Assembly: GCF_029784135.1 (NCBI RefSeq)
Contig: NC_073744.1
Span: 100,499,303 to 100,563,302 of the forward strand
Direction: 5' to 3'
From: Toxorhynchites rutilus septentrionalis
Lineage: Eukaryota > Arthropoda > Insecta > Diptera > Culicidae
Length of the DNA stretch: 64,000 bases
Shown here: positions 10,378 to 21,480 of the stretch, in pieces
Numbering within the stretch: the stretch's first letter is position 1
Layout of the letters: each line of letters begins with the position of its first letter
Notes under the pieces: model-generated
The model's input: the letters and a program-made list of their open reading frames with translations, nothing else
Databases searched by the model: none
What the model was told of the DNA's origin: nothing
Program-made: the position numbers and the translations under genes

Positions 10378-10615
10378 TTACGCGAGTACCCTTCTGGCAC
10401 ACCTGGTCATTGTCTATATATGCTGCACTGTCATCATCAAAAGATGACGTGAGAGCGGAGCTTTCCAAACATTTGGAACAGTGTATAAAAAAAGTCACAG
10501 GAGGGTTGTGTCCTAGACACGACCGCATAGTTGACGTAGGATTCCGTCAGACTATCTGTTGATTTTGGATATGTTTGAATAATTACATCGTTAAACTCTT
10601 TGATAATGATTCGGT

Positions 10616-10631
10616 GGCCCTGAAAAGGGCC
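10616..10631 (-). promoter_or_regulatory. Histone-type mRNA 3' stem-loop
   Basis: The minus strand reads GGCCCTTTTCAGGGCC, the exact metazoan replication-dependent histone stem-loop: 6-bp stem and 4-nt loop. It is followed by AAAGAG, resembling the U7-binding downstream element, within about 20 bases. No histone frame precedes it. Confidence 0.85.
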
Positions 10632-11685
10632 GTTTTGTTTGGTTGTTGGGTATTGTTTATTCACTCCACCAGTGTTTACCGAGTGAGGATGACGGAAGGA
10701 TGGTAAACAGTCGTTGGATAGAGCGTATCAGATAAAATATACCGAAGTGGAACGAGATATGATGAAAATCGCCCTCTGTGATCCAAGACGAGATACCTCC
10801 TGTGTTATGTATGGATGAAATAAAGAGAAAAAAAATTCACCAATGTAATATAAGATAATTACCAATACCGAACACAATTATCAATTTTTCTCATCAGTAT
10901 AAACATGTTACTTTAATGTTACTTCTCGAGCGGGAACATACCTAGGTTTTTATTTATGAAAATTGAAATAAATCATGTTTCATATTTCAAGTCATTTTTA
11001 ACACAACTGCTACCAAATACAATTTTACACTTACACTTGTGCTAAATTTTTTACACAACGCGATCGGTCATTGATATGAAATTTCATGAAGCAACCAACA
11101 TTAAAGTTCCAAATTTAAATTTCATTTGCTATAATTAATCGTATCACTCACCTTACTTGCAATTCAAAATTGCCCCCGACTTGCATATATTTGCAATGCC
11201 GATTTCTCTCGGGCACCTTGGTTTTGATGTCTCTGTTAGGGAACAAATTCCAGTGAGAACAAAAGCTCCTCTACTTTAATGCATTTGCAATGCCGATTTC
11301 CCCTAGGCAGCTTGGCTTTGATGTCTCTGTTAGGGACCCGCTGCATTTGTCGTCAATTTCGACCAATCAGAAGTGTGTGTTCCCGCTCGAGAAGTAACAT
11401 TAAAGTAACATGTTTTTACTGATGAGAAAAATTGATAATTGTGTTCGGTATTGGTAATTATCTTATATTACATTGGTGATTTTTTTTTTCTCTTTATTTC
11501 ATCCATACATAACACAGGAGGCATCTCGTCTTGGATCACAGAGGGCGATTTTCATCATACCTCGTTCCACTTTGGTATTTTTTATCTGATGCGCTCTATC
11601 CAACGACTGTTTACCATCCTTCCGTCATCCTCACTCGGTAAACACTGATGGAGTGAATAAACAATACTCAACAACCAAACAAAAC

Positions 11686-11701
11686 GGCCCTTTTCAGGGC
11701 C
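11686..11701 (+). promoter_or_regulatory. Histone-type mRNA 3' stem-loop
   Basis: GGCCCTTTTCAGGGCC followed by CACCGAATCAATATCAAAGAG, i.e. stem-loop plus downstream-element-like purines. It lies in the right arm of the foldback element and the first copy of the tandem duplication. Confidence 0.85.
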
Positions 11702-12085
11702 ACCGAATCAATATCAAAGAGTTTAACGATGTAATTATTCTAACATATCCAAAATCAACAGATAGTCTGACGGAATCCTACGTCAACTGTGCGGTCGTGT
11801 CTCGGACACAACCCTCCTGTGACTTTTTGAACTTCTTTTTGTTTCGAGCTCTGCTGGCTTTACTTCAAAATGTACGCTAAATAGAAGGATTGTATTGCTT
11901 CCATATGAAACATGAAATAAATAGAACAGGATGCAATTATGAAACATTTGACATAACATAATATAAACATAAAACTTAGAAGATGGAGATTTTTAAAATG
12001 TTATAACTAATTTACCTCTAAATGCATAAAAATCTTAATTGTTTCTATCAACCAAATTTACGGTAAAAATAAGTAAGAAGTGCTA

Positions 12086-12364
12086 ATAATAGACATTGCA
12101 ATACCGTTAGAGCACAATCTGCAATCTACGTTTGCTGCCAAAATAACCAAGTATCACGACTTGGCGGAAGAAGTAAAACAAATGTAGCACTTGAAAGGCA
12201 TCCGCATTATACCAGTAGTGCTCTCAGCAACTGGTTTAATTTCACAATCTCTCACGCAGTCTTTGGTGGAGCTGCAAGTTACAGAGCTGTTTGCGGTTCT
12301 GCAGAAAGCGGTGATTCTTGGGAGATGTAACATGGTACGCAGGTTCTTGAATTACCACAATTAG
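12086..12364 (+). pseudogene. C-terminal RT-polyprotein fragment of a LINE
   Basis: Reads IDIAIPLEHNLQSTF, then KYHDLAEEVKQM, a TAG where Trp is expected, IIPVVLSATGLIS, LQKAVILGRCNMVRRFL, ending at TAG 12362. This C-terminal signature is widespread in insect retroelement polyproteins. A TAA-rich 3' tail follows to about 12770. It is only the extreme 3' end of an element. Confidence 0.6.
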
Positions 12365-13081
12365 AACACGAAGGAAGGAAGGTATTGTATTATAGAGACT
12401 TTAAACTTTTGCAGTTCATTCGTCTCTAGCCTTGAGAAAGGCCCTTTGAAAACTCTACTCTACTCTACTCCAGCGCTACCACCTCCGCCCTCTTGCCTTG
12501 AGAAAGGCACTCGATCCCTCGCCGTCCAGCCCATCCAGCAACGATGTTGTCCAGTAGGTGTCCACACAAAGAATGAACATAGAACACGACGATTGTGCAG
12601 GCACTTATAAAGAGAGGAAGAAAAAAAGGTATAACAGAGCCGAATCCCCCTTTGGCATTCAATAAGCCCGGGGTAGGTGGAAATTCCAGCTAAATGCTGA
12701 TAAGTGCCATAACAGTATAATAAAATATAATAACAATAATAATGGTGATAAATTCAAAGAGCTCGACGTGTTTTTTTAGTTGTTGTCTTATTAAAGTAAA
12801 GTAACATGTTTTTACTGATGAGAAAAATTGATAATTGTGTTCGGTATTGGTAATTATCTTATATTACATTGGTGATTTTTTTTTTCTCTTTATTTCATCC
12901 ATACATAACACAGGAGGCATCTCGTCTTGGATCACAGAGGGCGATTTTCATCATACCTCGTTCCACTTTGGTATTTTTTATCTGATGCGCTCTATCCAAC
13001 GACTGTTTACCATCCTTCCGTCATCCTCACTCGGTAAACACTGATGGAGTGAATAAACAATACTCAACAACCAAACAAAAC

Positions 13082-13097
13082 GGCCCTTTTCAGGGCC
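13082..13097 (+). promoter_or_regulatory. Histone-type mRNA 3' stem-loop (duplicate)
   Basis: Identical to the one at 11686, 1396 bp upstream, because it is carried in the second copy of the tandem duplication. The downstream AAAGAG is kept. Confidence 0.85.
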
Positions 13098-13481
13098 ACC
13101 GAATCAATATCAAAGAGTTTAACGATGTAATTATTCTAACATATCCAAAATCAACAGATAGTCTGACGGAATCCTACGTCAACTGTGCGGTCGTGTCTCG
13201 GACACAACCCTCCTGTGACTTTTTGAACTTCTTTTTGTTTCGAGCTCTGCTGGCTTTACTTCAAAATGTACGCTAAATAGAAGGATTGTATTGCTTCCAT
13301 ATGAAACATGAAATAAATAGAACAGGATGCAATTATGAAACATTTGACATAACATAATATAAACATAAAAATTAGAAGATGGAGATTTTTAAAATGTTAT
13401 AACTAATTTACCTCTAAATGCATAAAAATCTTAATTGTTTCTATCAACCAAATTTACGGTAAAAATAAGTAAGAAGTGCTA

Positions 13482-13760
13482 ATAATAGACATTGCAATAC
13501 CGTTAGAGCACAATCTGCAATCTACGTTTGCTGCCAAAATAACCAAGTATCACGACTTGGCGGAAGAATTAAAACAAATGTAGCACTTGAAAGGCATCCG
13601 CATTATACCAGTAGTGCTCTCAGCAACTGGTTTAATTTCACAATCTCTCACGCAGTCTTTGGTGGAGCTGCAAGTTACCGAGCTGTTTGCGGTTCTGCAG
13701 AAAGCGGTGATTCTTGGGAGATGTAACATGGTACGCAGGTTCTTGAATTACCACAATTAG
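13482..13760 (+). pseudogene. Duplicate of the LINE C-terminal fragment
   Basis: Same reading as 12086-12364, carried in the second tandem copy, with an AAT in place of AAG (Lys to Asn type change) near 13568 and the same internal TAG. Confidence 0.6.
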
Positions 13761-14224
13761 AACACGAAGGAAGGAAGGTATTGTATTATAGAGACTTTAA
13801 ACTTTTGCAGTTCATTCGTCTCTAGCCTTGAGAAAGGCCCTTTGAAAACTCTACTCTACTCTACTCCAGCGCTACCACCTCCGCCCTCTTGCCTTGAGAA
13901 AGGCACTCGATCCCTCGCCGTCCAGCCCATCCAGCAACGATGTTGTCCAGTAGGTGTCCACACAAAGAATGAACATAGAACACGACGATTGTGCAGGCAC
14001 TTATAAAGAGAGGAAGAAAAAAAGGTATACAGACCGGTACAGAGCCGAATCCCCCTTTGGCATTCAATAAGCCCGGGGTAGGTGGAAATTCCAGCTAAAT
14101 GCTGATAAGTGCCATAACAGTATAATAAAATATAATAACAATAATAATGGTGATAAATTCAAAGAGCTCGACGTGTTTTTTTAGTTGTTGTCTTATTAAA
14201 ATTCTTCATGCAACTATAACTTAC

Positions 14225-14386
14225 TGTGGCATCCTAAGGATTCATGTTTGACGTCATGATGTTATGTGGCACCTAATGTCATGTGTGTGTGACGTCATGA
14301 AGTCAGTGAATAAAAGGATGGACGTCGGCAGTAGACTGCTGAATTGTAACTCGTGTAATTTCATGTTTATTCTATCTGATATCACA
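14225..14386 (+). repeat. 5' LTR
   Basis: 162 bp, starting TGTGGCATCC and ending ATATCACA. It contains AATAAAAGG near 14310 as a likely TATA or poly(A) signal. It differs from the 3' LTR by a few substitutions and indels, so the insertion is not very recent. Confidence 0.9.
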
Positions 14387-14404
14387 TTGGCGATCCTGCC
14401 AAAA
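14387..14404 (+). promoter_or_regulatory. Primer-binding site
   Basis: TTGGCGATCCTGCCA directly follows the 5' LTR, where a tRNA 3' end would pair to prime minus-strand synthesis. The exact tRNA was not identified. Confidence 0.65.
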
Positions 14405-14589
14405 CGAACGGAAATCGTGACTGTGAGACTATAGATTCCGTGTGATAATTGCGGAAGCGTTTAGATGGAAGTTAAATGGGGTAACAACAAAATTTTAAAT
14501 TGTATACCGCGACGGAGAATGGCGGATCGATTGAGTCGATAAAATAAAAATATTTTGCTTCCGGCCCACCGAAATATACAATAAAATGC

Positions 14590-14915
14590 ATATAGTTGAG
14601 TCGGTAATAGACCAAGATCAACAATGTGAGGAAAAATTGAGTCGGCTAAAGCCCAAGACCAAGAGCAAAAAAAAACAATTGATTGAGCCGGTGAAATACC
14701 AAGGCCAGTTATAGCATAGGTTGAGTCGGGAAAAGCCCAAGACCAACTGTCGTAAAGGTTGAGCCAGGGAAAGCCCAAGGCCAACACATCACGAATAATG
14801 AGTCGGGGAAAGCCTAACACCTTCAAGTTTAAAAATCGGGATGGTAATGATTTGAGCTGGTAGAAGACCAAAGCCAAATTGGAGCAAGTCGAGTCGGGGA
14901 AAGCCCATGGCCAAC
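14590..14915 (+). repeat. Degenerate tandem repeats in the LTR-element leader
   Basis: About seven or eight copies of a unit with the core TTGAGTCGGGGAAAGCCCAA followed by GACCAAC or GGCCAAC, spaced about 40-60 bp, between the primer-binding site and gag. They are noncoding on the plus strand. Confidence 0.75.
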
Positions 14916-15420
14916 AGTTGTCATATAGTAGTACTTAATGCGAAATAAATTGAATGGTAAAATGAACAGACGATACTCCATTTCGTAAATTTTGAACATT
15001 GCTGAGTTTTATTGTATCGAAAGTGAGATGACAAAACGAAGTCGTTTTTATTTCGCAAGCCGCTTTGGGAAAATATAAGTTGCTCAATGATTTAGATAAG
15101 CCACAACTGTATTTCAGTACATTGCCTCATGGATGAAATTTGACAGCGTAAACGTATGTCTGTTACCATTATTGTTGGTTTAGCGCGATGGGAAGCCATT
15201 ATTAGAAACGGAAAAAGCTGTGCAGTTGACTCTCGAGTGTTTTTAGTAGTCGTTTTCAGATAGTTTTTGAATTTACGTGTAAAGAAAAAGCCAAGATGAA
15301 TGGATACTAGCTCCAAGCTCTCCAAACAAAGCTCCAAGGGGTCCTGCATTTTTTTTCCAAACCATGGCGGTCGCAAAAGACTGCATACAGAGTGGATGTC
15401 TGGATCTTGGCCGTTAAAAG

Positions 15421-16386
15421 TCTACACATAAACGTAAGGCAGAATGGGTACGATTCCGAGACCAGTTTGAACGCATTATCTCGTGCAAAGGCGCCGTTGA
15501 TTCTGCTTCGAATCTGACTGGCATAAAAAAAAAATGCCAGTCAGATTCAGGCGCAGGCGAAAATTTATTGAATATAATTGAGATGCAAGAAAAACTGGTA
15601 GCAGAACGTACAGGCGATACATACGAAGAAACAATAAGTGCTCTGAATATATACTTCAATCAGACTTGCGATGCTAATAAAGAGCGCATGATATTTCGCG
15701 AGATGCATATGAATGTGGAGGAGTCTTTTGTCGATTGGGTGTTGAGACTGGAACTTCAGGCGAAATTCTGCGAGTTTGGAGAGGACCGGCGTAAAGAAGA
15801 GTTTGTACAAGCGCTGGTGAGACGTTCGGTTACCGGTATTTCTCAGAAAATCTACGAAATGTCACACATTTGGAACAACGATGTTGTGCAAATCATCAGG
15901 TATGGTAAACATTTGGACTATATTAGATCTGAAGCGAAAGAAGCGAACGACAAGATGGAAAAGGACAAAATTCATATTGCACCAACAAAAGATGCTGAAG
16001 AGGAGTCAGGGTACAAGGTGGTTAATGCTCTGCACTCATTGAAGCGTGGTTTGTTGCCGAGCTGTTTTGAACCCTACAGGAGAAACGAATCCAATCGTTT
16101 TAATCGCCGGCCGCGCGAGGTGGATATGCAACCGGGGACTGGTCGCAGGAAAGACTCAATTTGCTCCAGGTGTGGTACACGTCATGGCCCAATAAAATGT
16201 AGAGCGTTTCGAGCTAAATGCTTCAAATGCGGCATTTTGGGTCATTTCGCTGAGTTTTGCAATACAATAGGTAGCAGATATGGAAGACAGACAGACAGAA
16301 AAGCATTGAAGCGAGATCATGTTGACGATGTCAAAGAACAGGCCAACATGATTAATCAGGTATCTATTGAAAATACTCAAGAGTAA
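15421..16386 (+). pseudogene. Gag polyprotein of the LTR element
   Basis: An open frame from just after a TAA at 15415 to 16386. It reads WVRFRDQFERII, then a retrotransposon-gag-like helical region (EESFVDWVLRLELQAKFC), and a C-terminal pair of knuckles, CSRCGTRHGPIKC and CFKCGILGHFAEFC. No ATG marks the beginning; an ATG at 15364 is in frame upstream of the TAA, so the N-terminus is probably interrupted. A 15-bp hairpin sits in frame at 15510-15548. Confidence 0.8.
15510..15548. repeat. Perfect 15-bp hairpin with an A9 loop inside gag
   Basis: GAATCTGACTGGCAT, nine A, then ATGCCAGTCAGATTC. The arms are exact complements. The gag frame stays open through it. Confidence 0.9.
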
Positions 16387-16559
16387 ATTATATACTTCCT
16401 ACATTTGAAATCTAAATCTGAAATGGAACTGTACTGTTAATATTACTGCCAATAAATATTGATATTTTTTAAATTGTAGGAAAAAAGTCTAGATGAATTG
16501 TAACGTTTTCTCTTTTATCTGTTATCATTTACAGTTAATTACAGGTAATACCAATCCGC

Positions 16560-16935
16560 TGAAAGGGGAAGATTCAAGAATTGTTTACTGTACTATTGGA
16601 TCTGAAAAAATTAAATTTTTAAATTGATTCAGGAGCTACAGTCAATACGATTACAAGTTGTAATTGGCAATTAATTAAACGAAACTGTCGTACTGTTATT
16701 GAGGATGTTACGATTTACCCTGAAGAAGCTCTCCAGGGATATGGAAATCAGCAGCCCCTGGATGACAAATATTCTTTCAGAGCATGCATTGGAATTCCAG
16801 ATATTGGGAAACCTATGTAACTGGCCATATTTTTTTGTGGTAAAGGGTACGCAATTATCGCTGTTAGGTTACGATACAGCACGCGCTCTGGACCTGTTGC
16901 GGATTGGTCTATTCAAAAGCGTTAGTTACCTTTAA
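16560..16935 (+). pseudogene. Protease region of pol
   Basis: IDSGATVNTI at about 16623 is the aspartic-protease active-site motif, followed by GYGNQQPL, matching the usual flap-side segment. The frame is lost near 16740-16820. Confidence 0.7.
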
Positions 16936-16944
16936 TCTAACAAA

Positions 16945-17526
16945 ATGTCGGGTGATACTAAGCCACTAGACTCAATGCAGTTTCCAAAAATCCCTGTAAA
17001 AGGAGTGAAGTTTAAAGTCGATGATTCGGTTACACCAAGGCAGATCATCCGGTATAATATCCCTAAAGCATTTGAATTAGCAACGAATATGCGCCTACGC
17101 GCTATGGAGGCGAAAGGCGTCATAGAAAGGACTGATAAAGAACAAAATGTGATTTCTTATGTGTCTCCTTTAGTATTGGTGCCTAAAGGGTCCAGCGATT
17201 TTCGTATCGTTGTCGATTACTGGGCAGTAAACAGAGCTATTATTCGTGAACCATATCCGATGCCATGTCTCGAGAAAATTAGGACAGAGATTTCGAATGG
17301 AAAAGGAAATCTTTTCTTCACTAAATTGGACTTGAAAGATGCATATTATCACATCGAATTACACGAACAAGTGCGTCATGTCACTACTTTTTTGACGGCT
17401 AATGGGCTTATGCGTTTCACGAGATTACCGTGCGCACCTGAACTTTTCCAACGTACAATGGAAAGGCTGCTTATAAAATGTACGAATATAATCATATATC
17501 TGGACGATATTTTGGTATCCGGTTAA
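16945..17526 (+). pseudogene. Reverse transcriptase, N-terminal and palm part
   Basis: The reading contains SPLVLVPKGSSDFRIVVDY, FFTKLDLKDAYYHIEL, RLPCAPELFQRTMERLL and IIYLDDILVSG, i.e. the Ty3/gypsy RT blocks with YLDD intact. A TAA at 17524 ends the frame right after LVSG, and RT continues in the next frame. Confidence 0.85.
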
Positions 17527-17530
17527 AACC

Positions 17531-18170
17531 ATGGATGAGTTGAAAGCATGTGTAATGGCGGTTAAGATTGAACTCAGCAAAAATAATTCAACTATTAATG
17601 AAGCGAAATCCGAGTACAATCAAACTAAGATTGATTTTCTTGGTTTCACTATAGATGGAGATGGAATTGTTCTTATGAGAAAAAAGATTTCAGACATTCG
17701 ATTGTTTGAACGACCTAAAGACATTTCTGAAGTGCGTAGTTTCCTCGGAATGTTGACATTTATCAATTCCTTTATTAAAAACTTTTCACACAAAACGAAA
17801 CCGCTTCGTGATCTAGTAAAAACTGATTCGCTGTTCAAATGGGTAGACCATCATCAGGAAGCATTTGAAGATCTCGAGGAAGCCGCCGAACATCATATAG
17901 TAAAGAGAGGATATTTTGATGAGATAATTCTGTATACCGATGCGTCACCATGGGGTTTAGGAGCAGTATTAGCACAGGGAGGGAATTGTTCGGATAAACG
18001 TCGGATTATTGCTTCCGCATCGAAAAGCTTAACAGGAGCGGAAAATCGCAGTTGCATCGGGAAGCGTTGGCCATAGTGTGGGCCATGGAGAGGTTTTCTT
18101 ATTATCTTCTGGGACGAAAATTTATCTTGAGATCTGATAGCGAGGCGCTCATTGTCCATGGTTAATAAAA
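17531..18170 (+). pseudogene. RT thumb and RNase H
   Basis: Contains FLGFTIDGDGI, VRSFLGMLTFINSFIKNF, FKWVDHHQEAFEDL and the RNase H start LYTDASPWGLGAVLAQ. A frame change near 18050 moves the reading into REALAIVWAMERFSYYLLG, which then ends near 18165. Confidence 0.85.
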
Positions 18171-18186
18171 GAGATCATAAAGCTGG

Positions 18187-19507
18187 TTGCTAAGGATGGA
18201 TTATTTCCAGTATAAGTTTGAACATGTGACGGGTAAAAACAACATCGCCAATGCAGCCTCGAGAATTGGTTTCAAAAAGGATGACCAACAATTTGAAAAG
18301 GATAAGGAACCACATGAATTATGTTCTGTTACTGCAAACTTGGAAGAAATTAACAGTCAGTTGTTGGCTTTGACAAATGCACAAGTTAGAGAAGAATTCG
18401 CCAAAGACAATAAGCTCCAGGATGTTGTCAAATGGCTGAGCAAACCGACAAAATGGCCTTCTCACATCGTAAAATACCAACCTTTCCAGTCTGTTCTTTA
18501 CGTTCAAAATGAGTTACTAATGAAACGAGAAAAGATCTTCCTTCCAGCCAGCCTACGAAGCCGACAAGGCATTTGGTGGTTAGGGATGGATCGTCAGGTC
18601 GAGGAATTTGTAGCAAGTTGTCCGGAATGCCAACTAGTTGTCAAAGGAAGTAAACCACTGCCAATCAAGGCAACTGAGGCAAGGCAACAAAGAGCCCTTG
18701 GGATTATGTATGAATGGATTTTGCATCTGCATCAGATACCCATAGTTGAAAAGCATTAGTCATGACGGATAATTACTCTAGATTTCTTGTGGCTGTACCG
18801 ATGGATAGAACCGACACCGACGCAGTCAAAAGAGTACTGAGGCGAGTTTTCAATACCTATTACATCCCGAAGACGCTGAAAGCCGATAATGGACCTCCTT
18901 TCAATAGCGCGGAGCTGATAGAATGGTTAAAAGACGTCTGGGGTGTGAAACTAGTCCATAGTACTTCTCTAAACCCAACAGAGAACGATCCATGCAGGGC
19001 ATAAATAAAATTACTGCTATCGCAAATCTTCGGAAAACAGCTGGAAGCAAGCATTAGCAGACTATGTAGCGGCTTATAACTCGTGGCTGCATCATGTCAC
19101 CAAGATACCACTGGCCGAACTTATGTTTAAACGACCAGTCAAAGGTTTTCTCCCGAATTTACGTTGTGATCAGCAACAATTTATTGACGATGAGTTGCGT
19201 GATCGTGATAGAATAGCGAAGTTCAATCTAAATATTCGAGAGGAAGACGGGAAGATGAGGAGCTGGCGATTTACAGATAAACGTAGGTGATATGGTACTA
19301 GTGGCACAACAGAAACATGATAAAGCGGACACCGTGTATAAGAACGCACTACACGAAGTAGTACAAATAACAGGTGAAGGACGAGCAACTATCAAGGATA
19401 AGACAAACAATAAGACGTTTGACCGGAATGTTAAACATTTGAAGCTGTTCAGGGACAGAGGCTCATCAACGAAGGCAACTGAAGATATTTTGGATGGTAA
19501 AGTATAA
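18187..19507 (+). pseudogene. Integrase region
   Basis: First a connecting segment (QYKFEHVTGKNNIANAASR), then a zinc-binding domain with only its Cys pair left (CPECQLV; the His pair is lost to a deletion near 18560). The catalytic core follows at 18762-19004 (ADNGPPFNS, then LNPTEN). The remainder is in broken frames. A C-terminal domain lies at 19285-19507 (GDMVLVAQQKHDKADT). Several frame changes make it inactive. Confidence 0.8.
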
Positions 19508-19828
19508 AATAATGTAGAGAAATGATTATTGTGATTAAATTCATACACCTTTTTTTCTGTCTAACTTTCTTTACGTTATTTTTTTTTATTTAATTTGTTT
19601 TGTATCGGAGGAAAACCAAGCGGATATATCGAATACACCGGAACCCCAGGACGTAGATTCCACTCAACACAGCGATGAAATTGGAATGACAGAAGACAAA
19701 ATCTCGAATAATTGTGAGCCCATCTCAGCGCGACGAGCAACAAGATAAATCAAGCGGCCACAATAACATTGAGAATCAACTGTAATTGTTCTGAAATTTT
19801 TTAATGTATTGAGCTGTACTTTATTCAG

Positions 19829-19839
19829 GTGGGGGAGGA
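19829..19839 (+). promoter_or_regulatory. Polypurine tract
   Basis: GGTGGGGGAGGA immediately before the 3' LTR, the expected primer for plus-strand synthesis. Confidence 0.8.
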
Positions 19840-19991
19840 TGTAGCATCCTAAGGATTCATGTTTGACGTCATGATGTTATGTGGCACCTGAATGTCATGT
19901 GTGTGACGTCATGAAATCAGTGAATAAAAGGATGGACGTCGGCAGTAGACTGCTGAATTGTAACTCGTTGTTTATTCTATCGGATATCACA
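19840..19991 (+). repeat. 3' LTR
   Basis: 152 bp, TGTAGCATCC to ATATCACA. It lacks about 10 bp present near the end of the 5' LTR and differs at a few positions. Confidence 0.9.
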
Positions 19992-19996
19992 CTTAC

Positions 19997-20990
19997 CTCA
20001 AATCGGACAACGGAAGAAAATCAATATCAAGCAGCGGTTTTAGGCTAGGAAGAGTGAACACAAGTAAATGTCCGTTGGATGCATAACAGATTAAACAGAC
20101 GCTGTCTGGAAAGAGATTATAGATTTATGTCAGGATCTCAAATGTAAAATTTTTCCCTCGAAATAATGAACAATTAATATACCTTTCATGCTGATTATTT
20201 CCGCTTTTACTACAAAATCAAATTCTGTTATTCTTTTCTTATGAACGCAATTCTGACTCGGGAGAGCAAATACTCCTGCCTGTTTTTCCGTCGCAATCAC
20301 TATGAATTGTCGATCACATAGCGCGTCAGGATTTGTTGGACTCGTTCTGTTTGTAGTCGTCTTTGTTGGTGTTCCTAAAATTGAAGTTTTATGGCTGTTA
20401 TGGTAATGATATTATTCGACCTACTGTCACGTTTATCTTTTCCTTCTTTGCAATCATCTTTCCATGATTCGAATGAATATGGTATTAACGCTCCATTACA
20501 GTCCAATAATGACATGGATAATACAGATCCTTTGAGGCGAAACAACAGACCTATGATAAAACGTTTCGGTTAAAAATGTGTTCTATTCAAAATGAACTCG
20601 TAAGTAATATTGCGACTTAACACATTGAGCCGACATGGCTGTACAGACTGACATTAAAATATCCAGATAATCTCACCAGACCCTCCTCGGGATCGACATG
20701 AAATTTTCGTTAGAAGAGGGTAGAAACGGCAACGACAGTGACGAAGCTAGATAATTATTGACGTAGGACTACGTCTAACCGGAAGATATAGGGGGTGAAA
20801 TGAAAATCTAGGCACTGAACAAGTAGGAAAAATTGCAAGATTTGGAACGCTTATAACTCGAGAATTTCTCAATAGATCGCAAAGGTTTTTGCATCAATTG
20901 ATAGGAAATATATATACGCATCTATCATAACGAATCAAATTTAATTTTTCTGGAGATAAATAATTGAATAATTGTGAAATAACAAGCATT
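19997..20990. other. Intervening sequence without a supported gene
   Basis: A short frame at 20391-20573 (60 codons, ending MIKRFG) and an overlapping 34-codon frame from 20302 with a signal-peptide-like stretch (FVGLVLFVVVFVGV) are noted, but neither is supported as a gene. The palindrome GACGTAGGACTACGTC lies at 20760-20775, a motif recurring near the histone-stem-loop repeats. Confidence 0.3.
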
Positions 20991-21277
20991 GTCCAAATGC
21001 ACTATGTGCCCATTTTTGATTGGTCCATTTTGTACTCCTCAAATCGTACCAACCAAAACGGGCAACCAGAGCAGCAGCGAAATAGAATGAAGCACGATTG
21101 GAAAGGAAAAAGAAAAAATTGAACGAAACATTGGTCGCAGTCTCACACATGCATAATTCTCGTGCCAGCCAGTCAGCTTAAAAATCCCCGCTACGCTGCC
21201 GTAACGATCATTCTCATCCAAACCGTACACCACATCGGTTCGCATCACAACACATCAACAAACCAACCCAAGCAGCC

Positions 21278-21480
21278 ATGTCTGGACATGGTAAAGGAGG
21301 GAAAATTAAGGGAAAGGCAAAACCCCGCTCGAACCGTCTGGAGTTCCCCACAAGGGTAGCAAGGCCGAGCGCGTTAGTACCAGTGCACCAGTCCACCTAG
21401 CCGGCGTTATATAGTTTCGGCCGCCAAAGTGATCGAGTTGGCTGACAAAGCAGCTCACGACGATAACAAAACACGCATTA
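21278..21480 (+). pseudogene. Histone H2A pseudogene, copy A
   Basis: Begins MSGHGKGGKIKGKAKPRSN, a clear H2A N-terminus (family MSGRGKGGKVKGK). After EFP it has lost about 10 codons and continues as recognisable but stop-containing H2A (AERV, APVHLAGVI, stop, FRPPK). After codons resembling KTRI the sequence is no longer H2A. An upstream region (21000-21277) has the CCAAT-type motif GATTGGTCC and a plausible 5' UTR. A degenerate stem-loop follows at 21705-21720. Confidence 0.85.

Larger units (their letters stand above)
10487..11829. mobile_element. Foldback element with 452-bp arms carrying histone stem-loops
   Basis: Left arm 10487-10938 and right arm 11378-11829 are inverted near-copies of equal length (452 bp), separated by a 439-bp spacer. 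Each arm runs inward from AAAGTCACAGGAGGGTTGTG to TGTTCCCGCTCGAGAAG. Each arm contains a perfect histone-type 3' stem-loop and a downstream AAAGAG. Short frames in the arms (for example 10437-10664 minus and 11653-11880 plus) read through the stem-loop and are not credible genes. The spacer holds two copies of a roughly 93-bp unit related to the array at 41.2 kb, and CCAATCAG at 11363. Confidence 0.75.
11401..14200. repeat. Recent 1.4-kb direct tandem duplication
   Basis: 11401-12796 and 12797-14200 are near-identical with an offset of 1396 bp. I saw only a few substitutions and a 9-bp insertion in copy 2 near 14030. The unit begins inside the right foldback arm and ends after a LINE-like 3' tail. 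The junction has short TAAAG homology, as expected for slippage or unequal exchange. Confidence 0.9.
14225..19991 (+). mobile_element. Ty3/gypsy-type LTR retrotransposon, degenerate
   Basis: 5' LTR 14225-14386, coding region with gag, protease, RT, RNase H and integrase in that order, and 3' LTR 19840-19991. The flanks carry an exact 5-bp target duplication CTTAC (14220-14224 and 19992-19996). No env-like frame is seen. The pol region is split by several frame changes, so the copy is inactive. The short LTRs and two zinc knuckles in Gag would fit the mag-like group, but this is not proven. Confidence 0.9.

Noticed and set aside
11653..11880. Repeated 75-codon frames at 10437 (-), 11653 (+), 13049 (+)
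   Set aside because: They read through the histone stem-loop in repeat copies; conservation is due to recent duplication, not coding.
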